11,118 nt of DNA from Oscillospiraceae bacterium (lineage in GTDB: Bacteria > Bacillota_A > Clostridia > Oscillospirales > Ruminococcaceae), in NCBI GenBank assembly GCA_018109965.1, contig JAGBFE010000412.1, forward strand, positions 1 to 11,118. Reading direction: 5' to 3'. Every line of letters starts with the position of its first letter. Position 1 is the first letter of the stretch. Position numbers and translations under genes: made by a program. This document shows positions 1 to 8,089 of this stretch, piece after piece. The notes below the pieces were generated by a model, which did not search any database, was not told the origin of the DNA, and saw only the letters and a list, made by a program, of their open reading frames with translations.

Positions 1-1
1 A

Positions 2-727
2 ACATATACAGGTGTGTTTGGTGATATCCGCAATTTGTTTGCACAGACACAGGATGCAAAAATGCGTGGATATCAGCCTGGCAGATTTTCATTTAACGTA
101 AAAGGCGGGCGTTGTGAAGCCTGTGAAGGTGATGGTATCATCGAAATTGAAATGCACTTTTTGCCGGATATATATGTGCCTTGTGAGGTATGTAAGGGCA
201 AACGCTACAACCGCGAAACACTTGAAGTTAAATATAAGGGCAAAAACATCAGCGATGTGCTTGAAATGACGGTTGAACAGGCTATGGCATTCTTTGAAAA
301 TCAGCCAAAAATCTACCGCAAAATCAAAACTTTGTATGATGTAGGTCTGGGTTATATCAAGCTTGGTCAGAGTGCAACAACACTTTCAGGCGGCGAAGCA
401 CAGCGTGTAAAGCTTGCCTTGGAACTTTCAAAAGTTCAGACAGGTAACACTTTGTATATTCTTGACGAACCTACAACAGGTCTCCATACAGCAGATGTAC
501 ACAAACTTATCGAAGTTCTGCAGAAACTTGTTGATGCAGGCAACACCGTTGTTGTTATCGAGCATAACCTTGACCTTATCAAAGTATGTGACCATATCAT
601 TGATATCGGTCCAGAAGGCGGGGACAAAGGCGGTATGATTGTTGCTGAAGGCACACCAAAACAGGTTAGTCAGAATGAAAATTCATACACAGGTATGTTT
701 TTGAAAAAATATTTTGAGGAGGTATAA
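2..727 (+). CDS. uvrA: UvrA, excinuclease ABC subunit A (C-terminal part, 5' end outside the window)
   Basis: UvrA is the DNA-damage sensor ATPase of nucleotide excision repair. It dimerises, loads UvrB at lesions and then leaves. Only about the last 241 residues are present; full-length UvrA is about 940. The reading frame is open from base 2 ([10 protein letters not shown]), which matches the family's internal sequence, so the GTG at 14 is not a start. Visible parts are a four-cysteine zinc module (CEAC at 113-124 and CEVC at 182-193), the ABC signature LSGGEAQ (383-403), the Walker B segment LDEPTTGLH beginning at 461, and the histidine switch region VVIEHNLD near 553-576. These belong to the second ABC module. 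The C-terminus ends in the usual F-L-K-K-Y-F-like tail. The stop codon (725-727) overlaps the miaB initiation region, so the two are probably co-transcribed and coupled. Identity is certain from the motifs. Confidence 0.98.
   Translation, partial: TYTGVFGDIRNLFAQTQDAKMRGYQPGRFSFNVKGGRCEACEGDGIIEIEMHFLPDIYVPCEVCKGKRYNRETLEVKYKGKNISDVLEMTVEQAMAFFENQPKIYRKIKTLYDVGLGYIKLGQSATTLSGGEAQRVKLALELSKVQTGNTLYILDEPTTGLHTADVHKLIEVLQKLVDAGNTVVVIEHNLDLIKVCDHIIDIGPEGGDKGGMIVAEGTPKQVSQNENSYTGMFLKKYFEEV
716..722 (+). promoter_or_regulatory. Ribosome binding site deciding the miaB start
   Basis: GAGGAGG lies inside the last codons of uvrA, 6 bases before GTG at 729. It rules out the in-frame TTG at 714, which would place the ribosome site inside the coding sequence. 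The ATG at 727 is out of frame and runs straight into TGA. The GTG is therefore the best start. Confidence 0.8.
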
Positions 728-728
728 T

Positions 729-2090
729 GTGAACTACACAGAAAAGTTGCACAAACTGATTGATACAAAGTTTGAACATATACCTCTTGTAAATGTACAG
801 ACTTTTGGCTGTGTCCAGAATGAAAATGACTCGGAAAAAATACGGGGCATACTTGCACAGTCGGGTTATGGTATAAGTGACAGCTTTGAAAACAGTGATG
901 TTGTTATCTTCAATACCTGCGCTATCCGTGAAAATGCTGAACTTAAAATTTTTGGCAATATCGGCAAACTGAAGGCTTTGAAATCAGAAAATCCCGATAT
1001 GATTGTGGCAGTGTGCGGATGTATGGTAATGCAGCCGCATATTGTGGAAAAAATCAAAAAATCATATCCGTTTGTAGATATTGTTTTTGGGGTTAATTCC
1101 ATTGAAGAATTACCATATATAGTGTATAATTGGTATGTTGACAACAAAAGACAGGTTTCTGACCCTGTTGTAAAAACAGATATAGTGGAAGATATTCCTG
1201 TATACCGTCAAAGCAAATCAAAAGCTACAATTTCCATAATGTATGGCTGTGACAATTTCTGTTCATACTGCATTGTACCTTATGTGCGCGGCAGGGAAAG
1301 AAGCCGTGAACCGCAGAATATTCTTCGTGAATTTACACAGCTTATAAATGAAGGATACAAGGATATTACTTTGCTTGGACAAAATGTTGACAGCTATGGC
1401 AAAAATCTGGATCCACAGATTGATTTTGCGGATTTGCTCAATATGCTTTGCAAAGTTGAAGGGGATTATGTACTGCACTTTATGTCCAGTCACCCTAAAG
1501 ATATCAACAAAAAGGTAATTGATACAATCAGGGATAATCCGCAGATATCCCGTCAGATTCATCTGCCTGTACAATCGGGCAGCAACAGAATTTTATCACT
1601 TATGAACCGCAGATATACTGTTGAACAGTATAAAGAGATAATCGATTATGCAAAACAGCAGATACCTGATGTTGGATTTTCCAGTGATATTATTGTAGGT
1701 TTTCCTGGTGAAACATATGAAGAATATCTTGAAACGGAAAACCTTGTAAAGGAAATAAATTTTACACAGCTTTTTACATTTATCTATTCAAAACGAAATG
1801 GTACAAAAGCAGCAACTTTGGAAGACAATACACCGCACAGTGAAAAGGCGGAACGTTTGAACCGTCTTATCAAAATTCAGCAGGATATTTTTTTCAGATA
1901 TCTGCAGAGCTTTGAAGGCAAAATAGTGCGCGCCTTGGTTGAGGAAATAAAACCCGACGGCTATTCTGCACGTATGGCAAACACTTTGGTTGTTCATTTC
2001 AAAACAGATAAAGCAGAGTTGATGGACAAATTTGTTGATTTAAAAATTACAGGTAAAAAAGGTACTGTGTTGACAGCAGAACTTTTATAA
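729..2090 (+). CDS. miaB: MiaB, tRNA-2-methylthio-N6-dimethylallyladenosine synthase
   Basis: MiaB is a radical-SAM methylthiotransferase. It adds a methylthio group to C2 of i6A at tRNA position 37, making ms2i6A, and it carries two [4Fe-4S] clusters. From the GTG start the protein is 453 residues, the normal length. The N-terminal methylthiotransferase domain has its three cluster cysteines at C28 (TFGCVQNE), C64 (NTCAIREN) and C98 (CGCM). The radical-SAM motif CDNFCSYC gives C174, C178 and C181, followed by the family stretch VPYVRGRERSR. A C-terminal TRAM domain (about residues 385-453) should bind tRNA. The N-terminus N-Y-T-E-K-L follows the GTG directly. The substrate i6A is made by MiaA, encoded about 5 kb downstream in the same transcription direction. 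The i6A specificity (MiaB rather than MtaB or RimO) is inferred from the TFGCVQNENDSE and RGRERSR signatures and from the neighbourhood. Confidence 0.96.
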   Translation: MNYTEKLHKLIDTKFEHIPLVNVQTFGCVQNENDSEKIRGILAQSGYGISDSFENSDVVIFNTCAIRENAELKIFGNIGKLKALKSENPDMIVAVCGCMVMQPHIVEKIKKSYPFVDIVFGVNSIEELPYIVYNWYVDNKRQVSDPVVKTDIVEDIPVYRQSKSKATISIMYGCDNFCSYCIVPYVRGRERSREPQNILREFTQLINEGYKDITLLGQNVDSYGKNLDPQIDFADLLNMLCKVEGDYVLHFMSSHPKDINKKVIDTIRDNPQISRQIHLPVQSGSNRILSLMNRRYTVEQYKEIIDYAKQQIPDVGFSSDIIVGFPGETYEEYLETENLVKEINFTQLFTFIYSKRNGTKAATLEDNTPHSEKAERLNRLIKIQQDIFFRYLQSFEGKIVRALVEEIKPDGYSARMANTLVVHFKTDKAELMDKFVDLKITGKKGTVLTAELL

Positions 2091-2096
2091 TAAAAT
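2070..2096 (+). promoter_or_regulatory. Possible weak internal promoter ahead of the YlbF-family gene
   Basis: A perfect TTGACA (2070-2075) lies at the end of miaB. It is followed by TATAAT (2086-2091, spacer only 10) and by TAAAAT (2091-2096, spacer 15). Neither spacing is the preferred 17, so this is a tentative call. If used, transcription would start about 15-20 bases before the ATG at 2120 and give the downstream genes an extra input. It may equally be chance in an A+T-rich stretch. Confidence 0.22.
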
Positions 2097-2119
2097 AATT
2101 AAAAAAAGAGGATATAAAA

Positions 2120-2536
2120 ATGGCATTTGATTTTATTACTGAACTTAAAAAACTTTGTGTACAGCTTCAGAAAGAAGATGTAGCAGTATATTTTGAACAG
2201 GCTAAAAAAATGAACGATATGGACCAGGAACTTCAGGAACTTATCGGAAAATTCAACCTTGCAAGATTCAATTACAACATCGAAGCCAACAAACAGGAAG
2301 GCAGCGATGAAAAAGTAATTGCAGAATACGAAAAAGAAATCAACGAGCTTTACACACAGATTATGGAAAATGACAGCATGGTTGCATACAGCGAAGCAAA
2401 AGCAGACGTTGACAGACTTATGCAGCACGCACAGGCTATTCTTACATGCGTTTTCAATGGCGGAGACCCTATGCTTGTTGAACTTCCTGATGAAGGCTGT
2501 ACAGGCAGCTGCTCTACATGTTCAGGTTGTCACTAA
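2120..2536 (+). CDS. YlbF/YmcA-family protein with a four-cysteine C-terminal tail
   Basis: The protein has 138 residues. Most of it is predicted alpha-helical and rich in charged residues (about residues 3-108), as in the YlbF/YmcA (RicF/RicA) family. In Bacillus subtilis two such proteins act with YaaT (RicT) in an Fe-S-containing complex that influences RNase Y-dependent mRNA processing and development. The position between miaB and mutS matches B. subtilis ymcA (ricA), which lies beside the miaB homologue ymcB upstream of mutSL. The sequence ends in a Gly/Ser/Cys tail with C127, C131, C134 and C137 (CX3CX2CX2C), a likely metal or Fe-S ligand set (inference). The start is ATG at 2120 with GAGGA at 2108-2112, 7 bases upstream. 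It follows miaB by 29 bases. Family assignment is good; whether it is the RicA or RicF counterpart cannot be settled here, so no symbol is given. Confidence 0.85.
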   Translation: MAFDFITELKKLCVQLQKEDVAVYFEQAKKMNDMDQELQELIGKFNLARFNYNIEANKQEGSDEKVIAEYEKEINELYTQIMENDSMVAYSEAKADVDRLMQHAQAILTCVFNGGDPMLVELPDEGCTGSCSTCSGCH

Positions 2537-2564
2537 TTATTGATATTTAAACTTTTAATTTTTA

Positions 2565-2570
2565 GAAGGA
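2565..2570 (+). promoter_or_regulatory. Ribosome binding site deciding the mutS start
   Basis: GAAGGA lies 11 bases before the GTG at 2582. The TTG at 2540, 42 bases further upstream in frame, has no ribosome site and would add a non-family extension (I-F-K-L-L-I-F-R-R). GTG gives the canonical N-terminus [V/M]-A-K-L-S-P-M-M-Q-Q-Y. The spacing is longer than the optimal 5-9 bases. Confidence 0.65.
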
Positions 2571-2581
2571 CGGTTAAAACT

Positions 2582-5179
2582 GTGGCTAAATTATCACCGA
2601 TGATGCAGCAATACTTTGAAATAAAAAACAGGCATAAAGACCATATTCTGTTTTTCCGTTTGGGTGACTTTTATGAGATGTTCTTTGATGATGCAATTCT
2701 GGCATCAAAGGAACTGGAACTCACCCTTACAGGCCGTGACTGTGGTCAGGAAGAACGTGCGCCTATGTGCGGTATTCCTTATCACAGCAGCGAAGCGTAT
2801 ATTCAGCGTTTGCTGGAAAAAGGATACAAGGTTGCTATATGTGAACAGACAGAACAGCCACAAAAGGGCAAAACTCTTGTTAACCGAGATGTTATCAGAG
2901 TTGTTACTCCGGGTACAATTCTGGAAAACAGTATGCTGAGCGAGGATAAAAACAACTATATCGCCAGCATATTTATAGATAAAAATGATAAATTTCATTT
3001 TTGCTTCTGTGATATTTCCACCGGCAATATGCATACAACTGCAATTGCCGGAGATAATCTGCAGAATAATGTTCAGTCGGAACTGTTTAAATATAAACCA
3101 AGCGAAATTATTATAAACAGCAGAATTCTTGATTTCAGATGGCTTACAGAATACATAAAAAATATTCTCAAATGTCCTGTTGAACTTAAAAGTGATGATG
3201 ACTACAACAGTGTCACTGCAACAGAAAAGGTTAAAGGATATTTTGCCGGCAATAATTTTGACAGCGAAATGACATTTGCCATCTGGCAGCTTGTTGATTA
3301 TCTTGAAGCAACACAGAAGGTTGGCATTGAAAATATTTCTCAGGTTGAAGCATATGAACAGAACAGTTTTATGAAACTGTCCTACACAACAACTTCAAAC
3401 CTTGAACTGTTCGAAACTATCCGCAGCAAAGAGAAAAAAGGCAGTTTGCTGTGGGTGCTTGATAATACAAAAACGTCCTTTGGCAAGCGAATGATGCGTC
3501 AGGTGATTGCATCTCCGCTTATGGACAAAGCTGCTATTGATGCCCGTCTTGACTGTGTTGAATTTCTCAACAAAAACATTGTTACACGAATGGAAATCCA
3601 GAATCTGCTCAAAGGCATTCAGGATATGGAACGTCTTTGTTCCCGTGCATCCTTCGGCAATGCAAGCCCAAGAGATGTTTTTTCGCTTTCTTCATCTTTA
3701 AAAAATCTTTTGCCGCTTAAAAATCTGTTGGCAAAATGTGAAAACGCTCTCATATGCTCACTTAACAATGACATTAACCCGCTGCGTGAACTTTGCGATG
3801 TTCTTGACAGGGCTATTATCGAAAACCCGCCTGCACTTATAAAAGACGGCGGTATGATAAAAGACGGTTACAATGACGAAATTGACCGTCTGCGCAATCT
3901 TGTAAACAACAGCATGGGTATTCTTGCTGATATTGAACACAGGCTCAAGGAAGAAACAGGCATTCCAAAACTTAAAATAGGATACAATCGTGTTTTCGGT
4001 TATTATATTGAGGTTACACGTTCTTATCTTGATATGGTTCCGCCTACATTTTTCCGCAAACAGACACTTGCGGGGGCTGAACGTTTTATCACTGAAGAGC
4101 TTAAAAATCTTGAACAGGAGATTCTTTCTGCAAGCGACAGGCTGCTTGCATTGGAAAAAGAGCTGTTCAATGATTTGCTGCGACAGATAAGCAGTAATTC
4201 GAAAGAAATACTTTCAACAACAAAGGCGTTGGCTTATATTGATGTGCTTGCTTCATTCTCGGAAGTAAGCATCAAAAACAACTATGTGAAACCGGTAATC
4301 ACAACAGGGGATGAAACAAAAATTACAGATGGACGTCATCCTGTGGTTGAAGCGATGCTTAAAGACGAAATATTTATTCCAAACGACACCTTGCTTGACT
4401 GCAACAGAAATCGTGTAAGCATCATTACAGGACCTAATATGGCGGGTAAATCCACATACATGCGTCAGGTTGCAATTATTACTGTTATGGCACAGATTGG
4501 CTGTTTTGTACCTGCAAGGGCTGCAACGGTGTCTATTGCTGATGCAATATTTACCCGCGTTGGCGCATCGGATGATTTGTCCAGCGGTCGTTCTACATTT
4601 ATGGTAGAAATGACCGAGGTGAGTGAAATACTTAAAAATGCAACAGGCAGAAGTCTGGTTATTCTGGATGAAATCGGACGTGGTACTTCTACCTTTGACG
4701 GTATGAGTATTGCTAAAGCCGTTGTTGAGTATATTTATGATAAAAACAACAATCTTGGCTGCAAGACACTGTTTGCTACACATTATCATGAGCTTACTGA
4801 TATGGAAGCTGAATTCCCGGGTGTGGTAAACTACAATATTGCAGTAAAAAAACGCGGGGATGAAATTACATTCCTTCGCAAAATTGTAAAAGGCGGTGCT
4901 GATGACAGTTTTGGTGTTCAGGTTGCAAAGCTGGCAGGTGTGCCTGATGCAGTTATCGAGCGTGCAAAGGTTATTCTTGCAGAGCTTGAAGAAAATGCAC
5001 GCAGAGAAAAAATGGCGGTGAGACAGCTTTCTTTTGAGGATGCAATACCAATGCTTATGGAAGAAAGAGAAAAGGAAGTGCCGTCAGAAATTATAAAGGA
5101 ACTTGAAAAAGTTGATGTAAATGTTCTAACACCTATTGAGGCGCTGAACATATTGAATAAACTTAAATCACTTATTTAA
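2582..5179 (+). CDS. mutS: MutS, DNA mismatch recognition ATPase
   Basis: MutS binds base mismatches and small loops behind the replication fork, then exchanges ADP for ATP to form a sliding clamp that recruits MutL. From GTG at 2582 the protein is 865 residues, typical for MutS (not MutS2). The mismatch-wedging Phe-X-Glu motif is F30-Y31-E32 in LGDFYEMF. The lever/core region is followed by the conserved DGRHPVVE segment. The ATPase has Walker A GPNMAGKST from G617 (K623), Walker B ILDEIGRGTSTFDG (D696, E697) and the ATHYHEL histidine motif. Near the C-terminus, QLSFE (Q815-E819) resembles the QLSFF-type sliding-clamp (DnaN) binding motif known in B. subtilis MutS. mutS lies 45 bases after the YlbF-family gene and 11 bases before mutL. 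No truncation or frameshift is seen, and all key residues are present. Confidence 0.98.
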   Translation: MAKLSPMMQQYFEIKNRHKDHILFFRLGDFYEMFFDDAILASKELELTLTGRDCGQEERAPMCGIPYHSSEAYIQRLLEKGYKVAICEQTEQPQKGKTLVNRDVIRVVTPGTILENSMLSEDKNNYIASIFIDKNDKFHFCFCDISTGNMHTTAIAGDNLQNNVQSELFKYKPSEIIINSRILDFRWLTEYIKNILKCPVELKSDDDYNSVTATEKVKGYFAGNNFDSEMTFAIWQLVDYLEATQKVGIENISQVEAYEQNSFMKLSYTTTSNLELFETIRSKEKKGSLLWVLDNTKTSFGKRMMRQVIASPLMDKAAIDARLDCVEFLNKNIVTRMEIQNLLKGIQDMERLCSRASFGNASPRDVFSLSSSLKNLLPLKNLLAKCENALICSLNNDINPLRELCDVLDRAIIENPPALIKDGGMIKDGYNDEIDRLRNLVNNSMGILADIEHRLKEETGIPKLKIGYNRVFGYYIEVTRSYLDMVPPTFFRKQTLAGAERFITEELKNLEQEILSASDRLLALEKELFNDLLRQISSNSKEILSTTKALAYIDVLASFSEVSIKNNYVKPVITTGDETKITDGRHPVVEAMLKDEIFIPNDTLLDCNRNRVSIITGPNMAGKSTYMRQVAIITVMAQIGCFVPARAATVSIADAIFTRVGASDDLSSGRSTFMVEMTEVSEILKNATGRSLVILDEIGRGTSTFDGMSIAKAVVEYIYDKNNNLGCKTLFATHYHELTDMEAEFPGVVNYNIAVKKRGDEITFLRKIVKGGADDSFGVQVAKLAGVPDAVIERAKVILAELEENARREKMAVRQLSFEDAIPMLMEEREKEVPSEIIKELEKVDVNVLTPIEALNILNKLKSLI

Positions 5180-5190
5180 AGGAGAATTTT

Positions 5191-7158
5191 ATGGCAGTAA
5201 TCAATGTTCTGGACAAACATACCGCAGAACTTATCGCTGCAGGTGAAGTGGTTGAAAAACCTGCTTCGGTTGTAAAGGAACTGGTGGAAAACTCCATAGA
5301 TGCCGGTGCAAAGAATATTGTTGTAGATATTGAAAACGGCGGCATCAAAAAAATATTGGTTCAGGACGATGGCTCTGGTATTGACAGTGAATATGTATCC
5401 ACAGCCTTTATTCGTCATGCCACAAGTAAAATTTCTCAAAAAGAAGACCTGGACAGCATTGCAAGCCTTGGTTTCCGCGGTGAAGCTTTGGCTTCCATTG
5501 CGAGTGTTGCAAGAGTAACACTTATTACAAAAACAGAACAGCAGGATTTTGCTGTTGAATATGTTATTGAAGGCGGAGAAGAAAAAAGTGTAGAAATCAA
5601 ACCTTTTGTAAATGGCACAAGATTTATTGTCAGAGACTTGTTTTACAATACTCCCGCCAGAATGAAATTTCTTAAAAAGGATTCCACCGAAGCAAGTTAC
5701 ATCAACGAGATTATTACAAATCTTGCACTTGCTCATCCAGAAATTTCATTTACTTTCAAAAAAGATGGCAAAGAAGTTTTTACAACTGCAGGGGACGGAA
5801 ACCTGAAAAATGCAATAGCCTGCATTTTTACTGCAGCTTTTGCCAATGAAATATGCAGTGTAGACTACAGTGATGATAAATACTCTGTAACAGGTTTTAC
5901 AACTTATCCTCATTATTCAAGACAAAGCCGCAATATGCAGTTTGTGTTTATTAACGGTCGTTACGTTAAAAACAAAACTATACTTGCCGCAGTAGAAAAT
6001 GCTTACAAAGGTACAGTTATGGTCGGCAAATTCCCGGGGTATGTGCTGAATGTAAGTATGCCTTATGAATGTGTGGATGTTAATGTTCATCCTGCTAAAA
6101 CCGAGGTTCGTTTTGCAAACGACAACGAGGTGTTTACAACTGTTTACAGAGCAATCAAAAATGCCCTGACAGATAACACTGATATAAAACAGATAAATCT
6201 GAATAACACACAGCAGACAAAGTTTTTTGTTGATAAAGAAACTATCAAACAGCAGTCTTTTGCTGATGTAAAATTGCCGATTCAGAATAACAGTGCTGAA
6301 TTAAAAATCAATCTGACAAACAAAGAGACTTTTAAAACAGTTTCGGCACAGGAATTTAAGGAAAATTATGTAAATACCGAAAACATTGTTAGAAGTGACA
6401 GCAGTTTTACTCCATATACACCATCCGGTTCAAGCTATTCTTCAAAAAAGAAAGATTTGTTTATACCATATGAAGAACCTGATAAGCCGCAGAATAATAC
6501 AGTAAATAGTGTTGTTGTGAATTATAAAGCAACAGATACGACAGAAAATAATAATGCACCGCAGAATATTACAGAATCATCCACAGATGTTTTGTATGAT
6601 ATTAAGGTGGTTGGTGAAATTTTCAACACATATATTCTGTGTCAGACCGATACAAGCCTTGTAATTATAGACAAGCATGCAGCACACGAGAGACTGCTGT
6701 ACGAAAAATTTAAGAAAACACAGAACAACGATAACCAGATGTTGTTGTCCCCAATCGGTGTAAATCTTTCTGCAAAAGAAAAAGAAGCGGTGCTTTACAA
6801 TATACAGCTTCTTGAAGAAAGCGGTTTTATTATTGAGGATATGGATATTGGCGGCGTTATGGTACGTGCAGTACCAATGAATATAAGTTGTGACAATCCG
6901 CAAAGTCTTATTGAAGAAATTGCCCATAATCTTGCCGAAGGTGACGGCAGCACTATGACTGAAAAACAGGAATGGATTTATCATTCTGTTGCATGCCGCA
7001 GTGCAATAAAAGCGGGGGACAAGGCGACGGAATATGAGCTCAAATGTCTTGTTACGGATATTCTTGAGCAAAAAATACCATTATACTGCCCACATGGCAG
7101 ACCTGTTATTATTTCTCTTACACAAAAGGAGATTGAAAAACAATTTGGAAGAGCGTAA
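5191..7158 (+). CDS. mutL: MutL, mismatch repair endonuclease/ATPase
   Basis: MutL links MutS to strand incision. In bacteria without MutH it carries its own metal-dependent nicking activity. The protein has 655 residues. The N-terminal GHKL ATPase has E30 and N34 (ELVENSIDAG), DDGSGID at 59-65, HATSK at 76-80 and GFRGEA at 94-99. A flexible linker rich in Asn, Thr, Ser and Lys runs over roughly residues 335-465. The C-terminal endonuclease domain has DKHAAHER at 494-501 (usually DQHA...E), ACRSAIK around C602 and CPHGRP at 633-638, so it should be nuclease-competent. QMLLSP at 516-521 fits the MutL clamp-binding motif. The start is ATG at 5191 with AAAGGAG at 5178-5184, overlapping the mutS stop. 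Its 3' end overlaps the likely miaA start by 14 bases. MutS-MutL pairing and all motifs make the call certain. Confidence 0.98.
   Translation: MAVINVLDKHTAELIAAGEVVEKPASVVKELVENSIDAGAKNIVVDIENGGIKKILVQDDGSGIDSEYVSTAFIRHATSKISQKEDLDSIASLGFRGEALASIASVARVTLITKTEQQDFAVEYVIEGGEEKSVEIKPFVNGTRFIVRDLFYNTPARMKFLKKDSTEASYINEIITNLALAHPEISFTFKKDGKEVFTTAGDGNLKNAIACIFTAAFANEICSVDYSDDKYSVTGFTTYPHYSRQSRNMQFVFINGRYVKNKTILAAVENAYKGTVMVGKFPGYVLNVSMPYECVDVNVHPAKTEVRFANDNEVFTTVYRAIKNALTDNTDIKQINLNNTQQTKFFVDKETIKQQSFADVKLPIQNNSAELKINLTNKETFKTVSAQEFKENYVNTENIVRSDSSFTPYTPSGSSYSSKKKDLFIPYEEPDKPQNNTVNSVVVNYKATDTTENNNAPQNITESSTDVLYDIKVVGEIFNTYILCQTDTSLVIIDKHAAHERLLYEKFKKTQNNDNQMLLSPIGVNLSAKEKEAVLYNIQLLEESGFIIEDMDIGGVMVRAVPMNISCDNPQSLIEEIAHNLAEGDGSTMTEKQEWIYHSVACRSAIKAGDKATEYELKCLVTDILEQKIPLYCPHGRPVIISLTQKEIEKQFGRA
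7125..7131 (+). promoter_or_regulatory. Probable miaA ribosome binding site inside mutL
   Basis: AAAGGAG lies in the last codons of mutL. It is 1 base from an in-frame TTG at 7133, which is too close, and 13 bases from TTG at 7145, which is long. No ATG or GTG is available in frame at a standard distance. Coupling to mutL termination at 7156-7158 probably helps initiation. Confidence 0.5.
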
Positions 7159-8086
7159 AAAAATAATTGTTATATGCGGACCAACTGCCAGTGGCAAAAC
7201 CGGGCTTTCGCTTATATTGGCAAAACAGTTTGGCGGGGAGATAATTTCTGCTGATTCAATGCAGGTTTACAAAAAACTTGATGTGGGAACAGCAAAAGCT
7301 ACTGCAGAAGAACAGGCACAAGCACCACATCATCTGGTTGATTTTCTGGAGCCCTGCGAGCCATATAATGTTGAAATATTTACCCGTCTTGCAAAACAGA
7401 AAATAGAAGAAATATCACAAAGAGGAAATATCCCGATAATTGCAGGCGGCACAGGGTTATACATAGAAAGTCTTGTAAATGGAATAACCTTTACAGAACA
7501 GACTGCCGATAAAACTGTACGTGAAAATCTGGAAAAACAGCTTGCAGAGTTCGGAAAAGAAGTTTTATATGAACAGCTTGTAAAAATTGACCCTGAATAT
7601 GCTGTTACAGTGCATCCCAACAACGCTGTGAGGGTTATGCGGGCATTGGAAATATATTACTCTACAGGTGTCACAATGACACAGCAGATTGCTGCCTCAA
7701 GACCTGCTGATAAACCTTATGATGTGCTTTTTATTGCAACGGGTTTTGCAGACAGGGCAAAACTTTATGATAATATCAACAAACGTGTGGATATTATGGT
7801 GCAGAATAATGTTATTGAAGAAGCAAAATATGTTTATGACAACAGGGATGTTTTTGTTAATTCTGCAGCAGCAATAGGATATAAAGAGTTTTTTCCTTAT
7901 TTTGAAGGGGTACAGACTCTTGAAGAATGCATAGAAACCTTGAAAACTGCTTCGCGCCATTATGCAAAACGGCAGCTTACCTGGTTTAACCGAATGGATG
8001 ATATAAACTGGCTGTTTGTAGACGGCGAAACTGATTACAAACTCAAGGCAATTGAGTTGGCACAAAATTTTTTAAATGGAAACTGA
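7145..8086 (+). CDS. miaA: MiaA, tRNA dimethylallyltransferase
   Basis: MiaA transfers a dimethylallyl group from DMAPP to N6 of A37 in tRNAs that read codons starting with U. The product, i6A, is the substrate of MiaB. With TTG at 7145 the protein is 313 residues, the usual size. Motifs are the P-loop GPTASGKT (12-19), the DSMQVY...VGTAKA substrate loop (D37 is the expected catalytic base), HHLVDFLEP, GGTGLYIES, AAAIGYKEF and YAKRQLTWFN near the C-terminus. The start is uncertain. TTG at 7133 would give 317 residues, and an ATG at 7094 lies in frame deep inside mutL but has no ribosome site and adds a non-family hydrophobic stretch. TTG at 7145 gives the expected short lead (E-E-R-K-K-I-I-V-I-C) before the P-loop. 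The mutL-miaA order is shared with many bacteria, including E. coli. The product is certain, the exact start less so. Confidence 0.95.
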   Translation: MEERKKIIVICGPTASGKTGLSLILAKQFGGEIISADSMQVYKKLDVGTAKATAEEQAQAPHHLVDFLEPCEPYNVEIFTRLAKQKIEEISQRGNIPIIAGGTGLYIESLVNGITFTEQTADKTVRENLEKQLAEFGKEVLYEQLVKIDPEYAVTVHPNNAVRVMRALEIYYSTGVTMTQQIAASRPADKPYDVLFIATGFADRAKLYDNINKRVDIMVQNNVIEEAKYVYDNRDVFVNSAAAIGYKEFFPYFEGVQTLEECIETLKTASRHYAKRQLTWFNRMDDINWLFVDGETDYKLKAIELAQNFLNGN

Positions 8087-8089
8087 TAA

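Noticed and set aside
14..16. GTG at 14 as the start of the first gene
   Set aside because: The frame is open upstream to the window edge and the preceding residues continue the UvrA family sequence, so this is an internal valine.
723..728. Perfect TATAAT between the miaB ribosome site and its GTG
   Set aside because: There is no -35-like sequence at a suitable distance, and a start there would remove the miaB ribosome site from the transcript; treated as chance.
2540..2568. TTGATA with a downstream A+T-rich stretch before mutS as a promoter
   Set aside because: At a 17-base spacing the -10 position reads TAGAAG, a poor match, and it overlaps the mutS ribosome site.
4253..4789. 178-codon open frame on the - strand inside mutS
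   Set aside because: It is antisense to the conserved ATPase region, is rich in Cys/His/Asn/Ile from reversed codons, has no family resemblance, and shows no operon context.
5176..5736. 186-codon open frame on the - strand over the mutL start
   Set aside because: It is the mirror image of the conserved MutL ATPase codons; the Phe/Cys-rich composition is typical of an antisense shadow, with no recognisable domain.
6577..7071. 164-codon open frame on the - strand in the 3' part of mutL
   Set aside because: It is a shadow of the MutL C-terminal domain with no protein-like features of its own.
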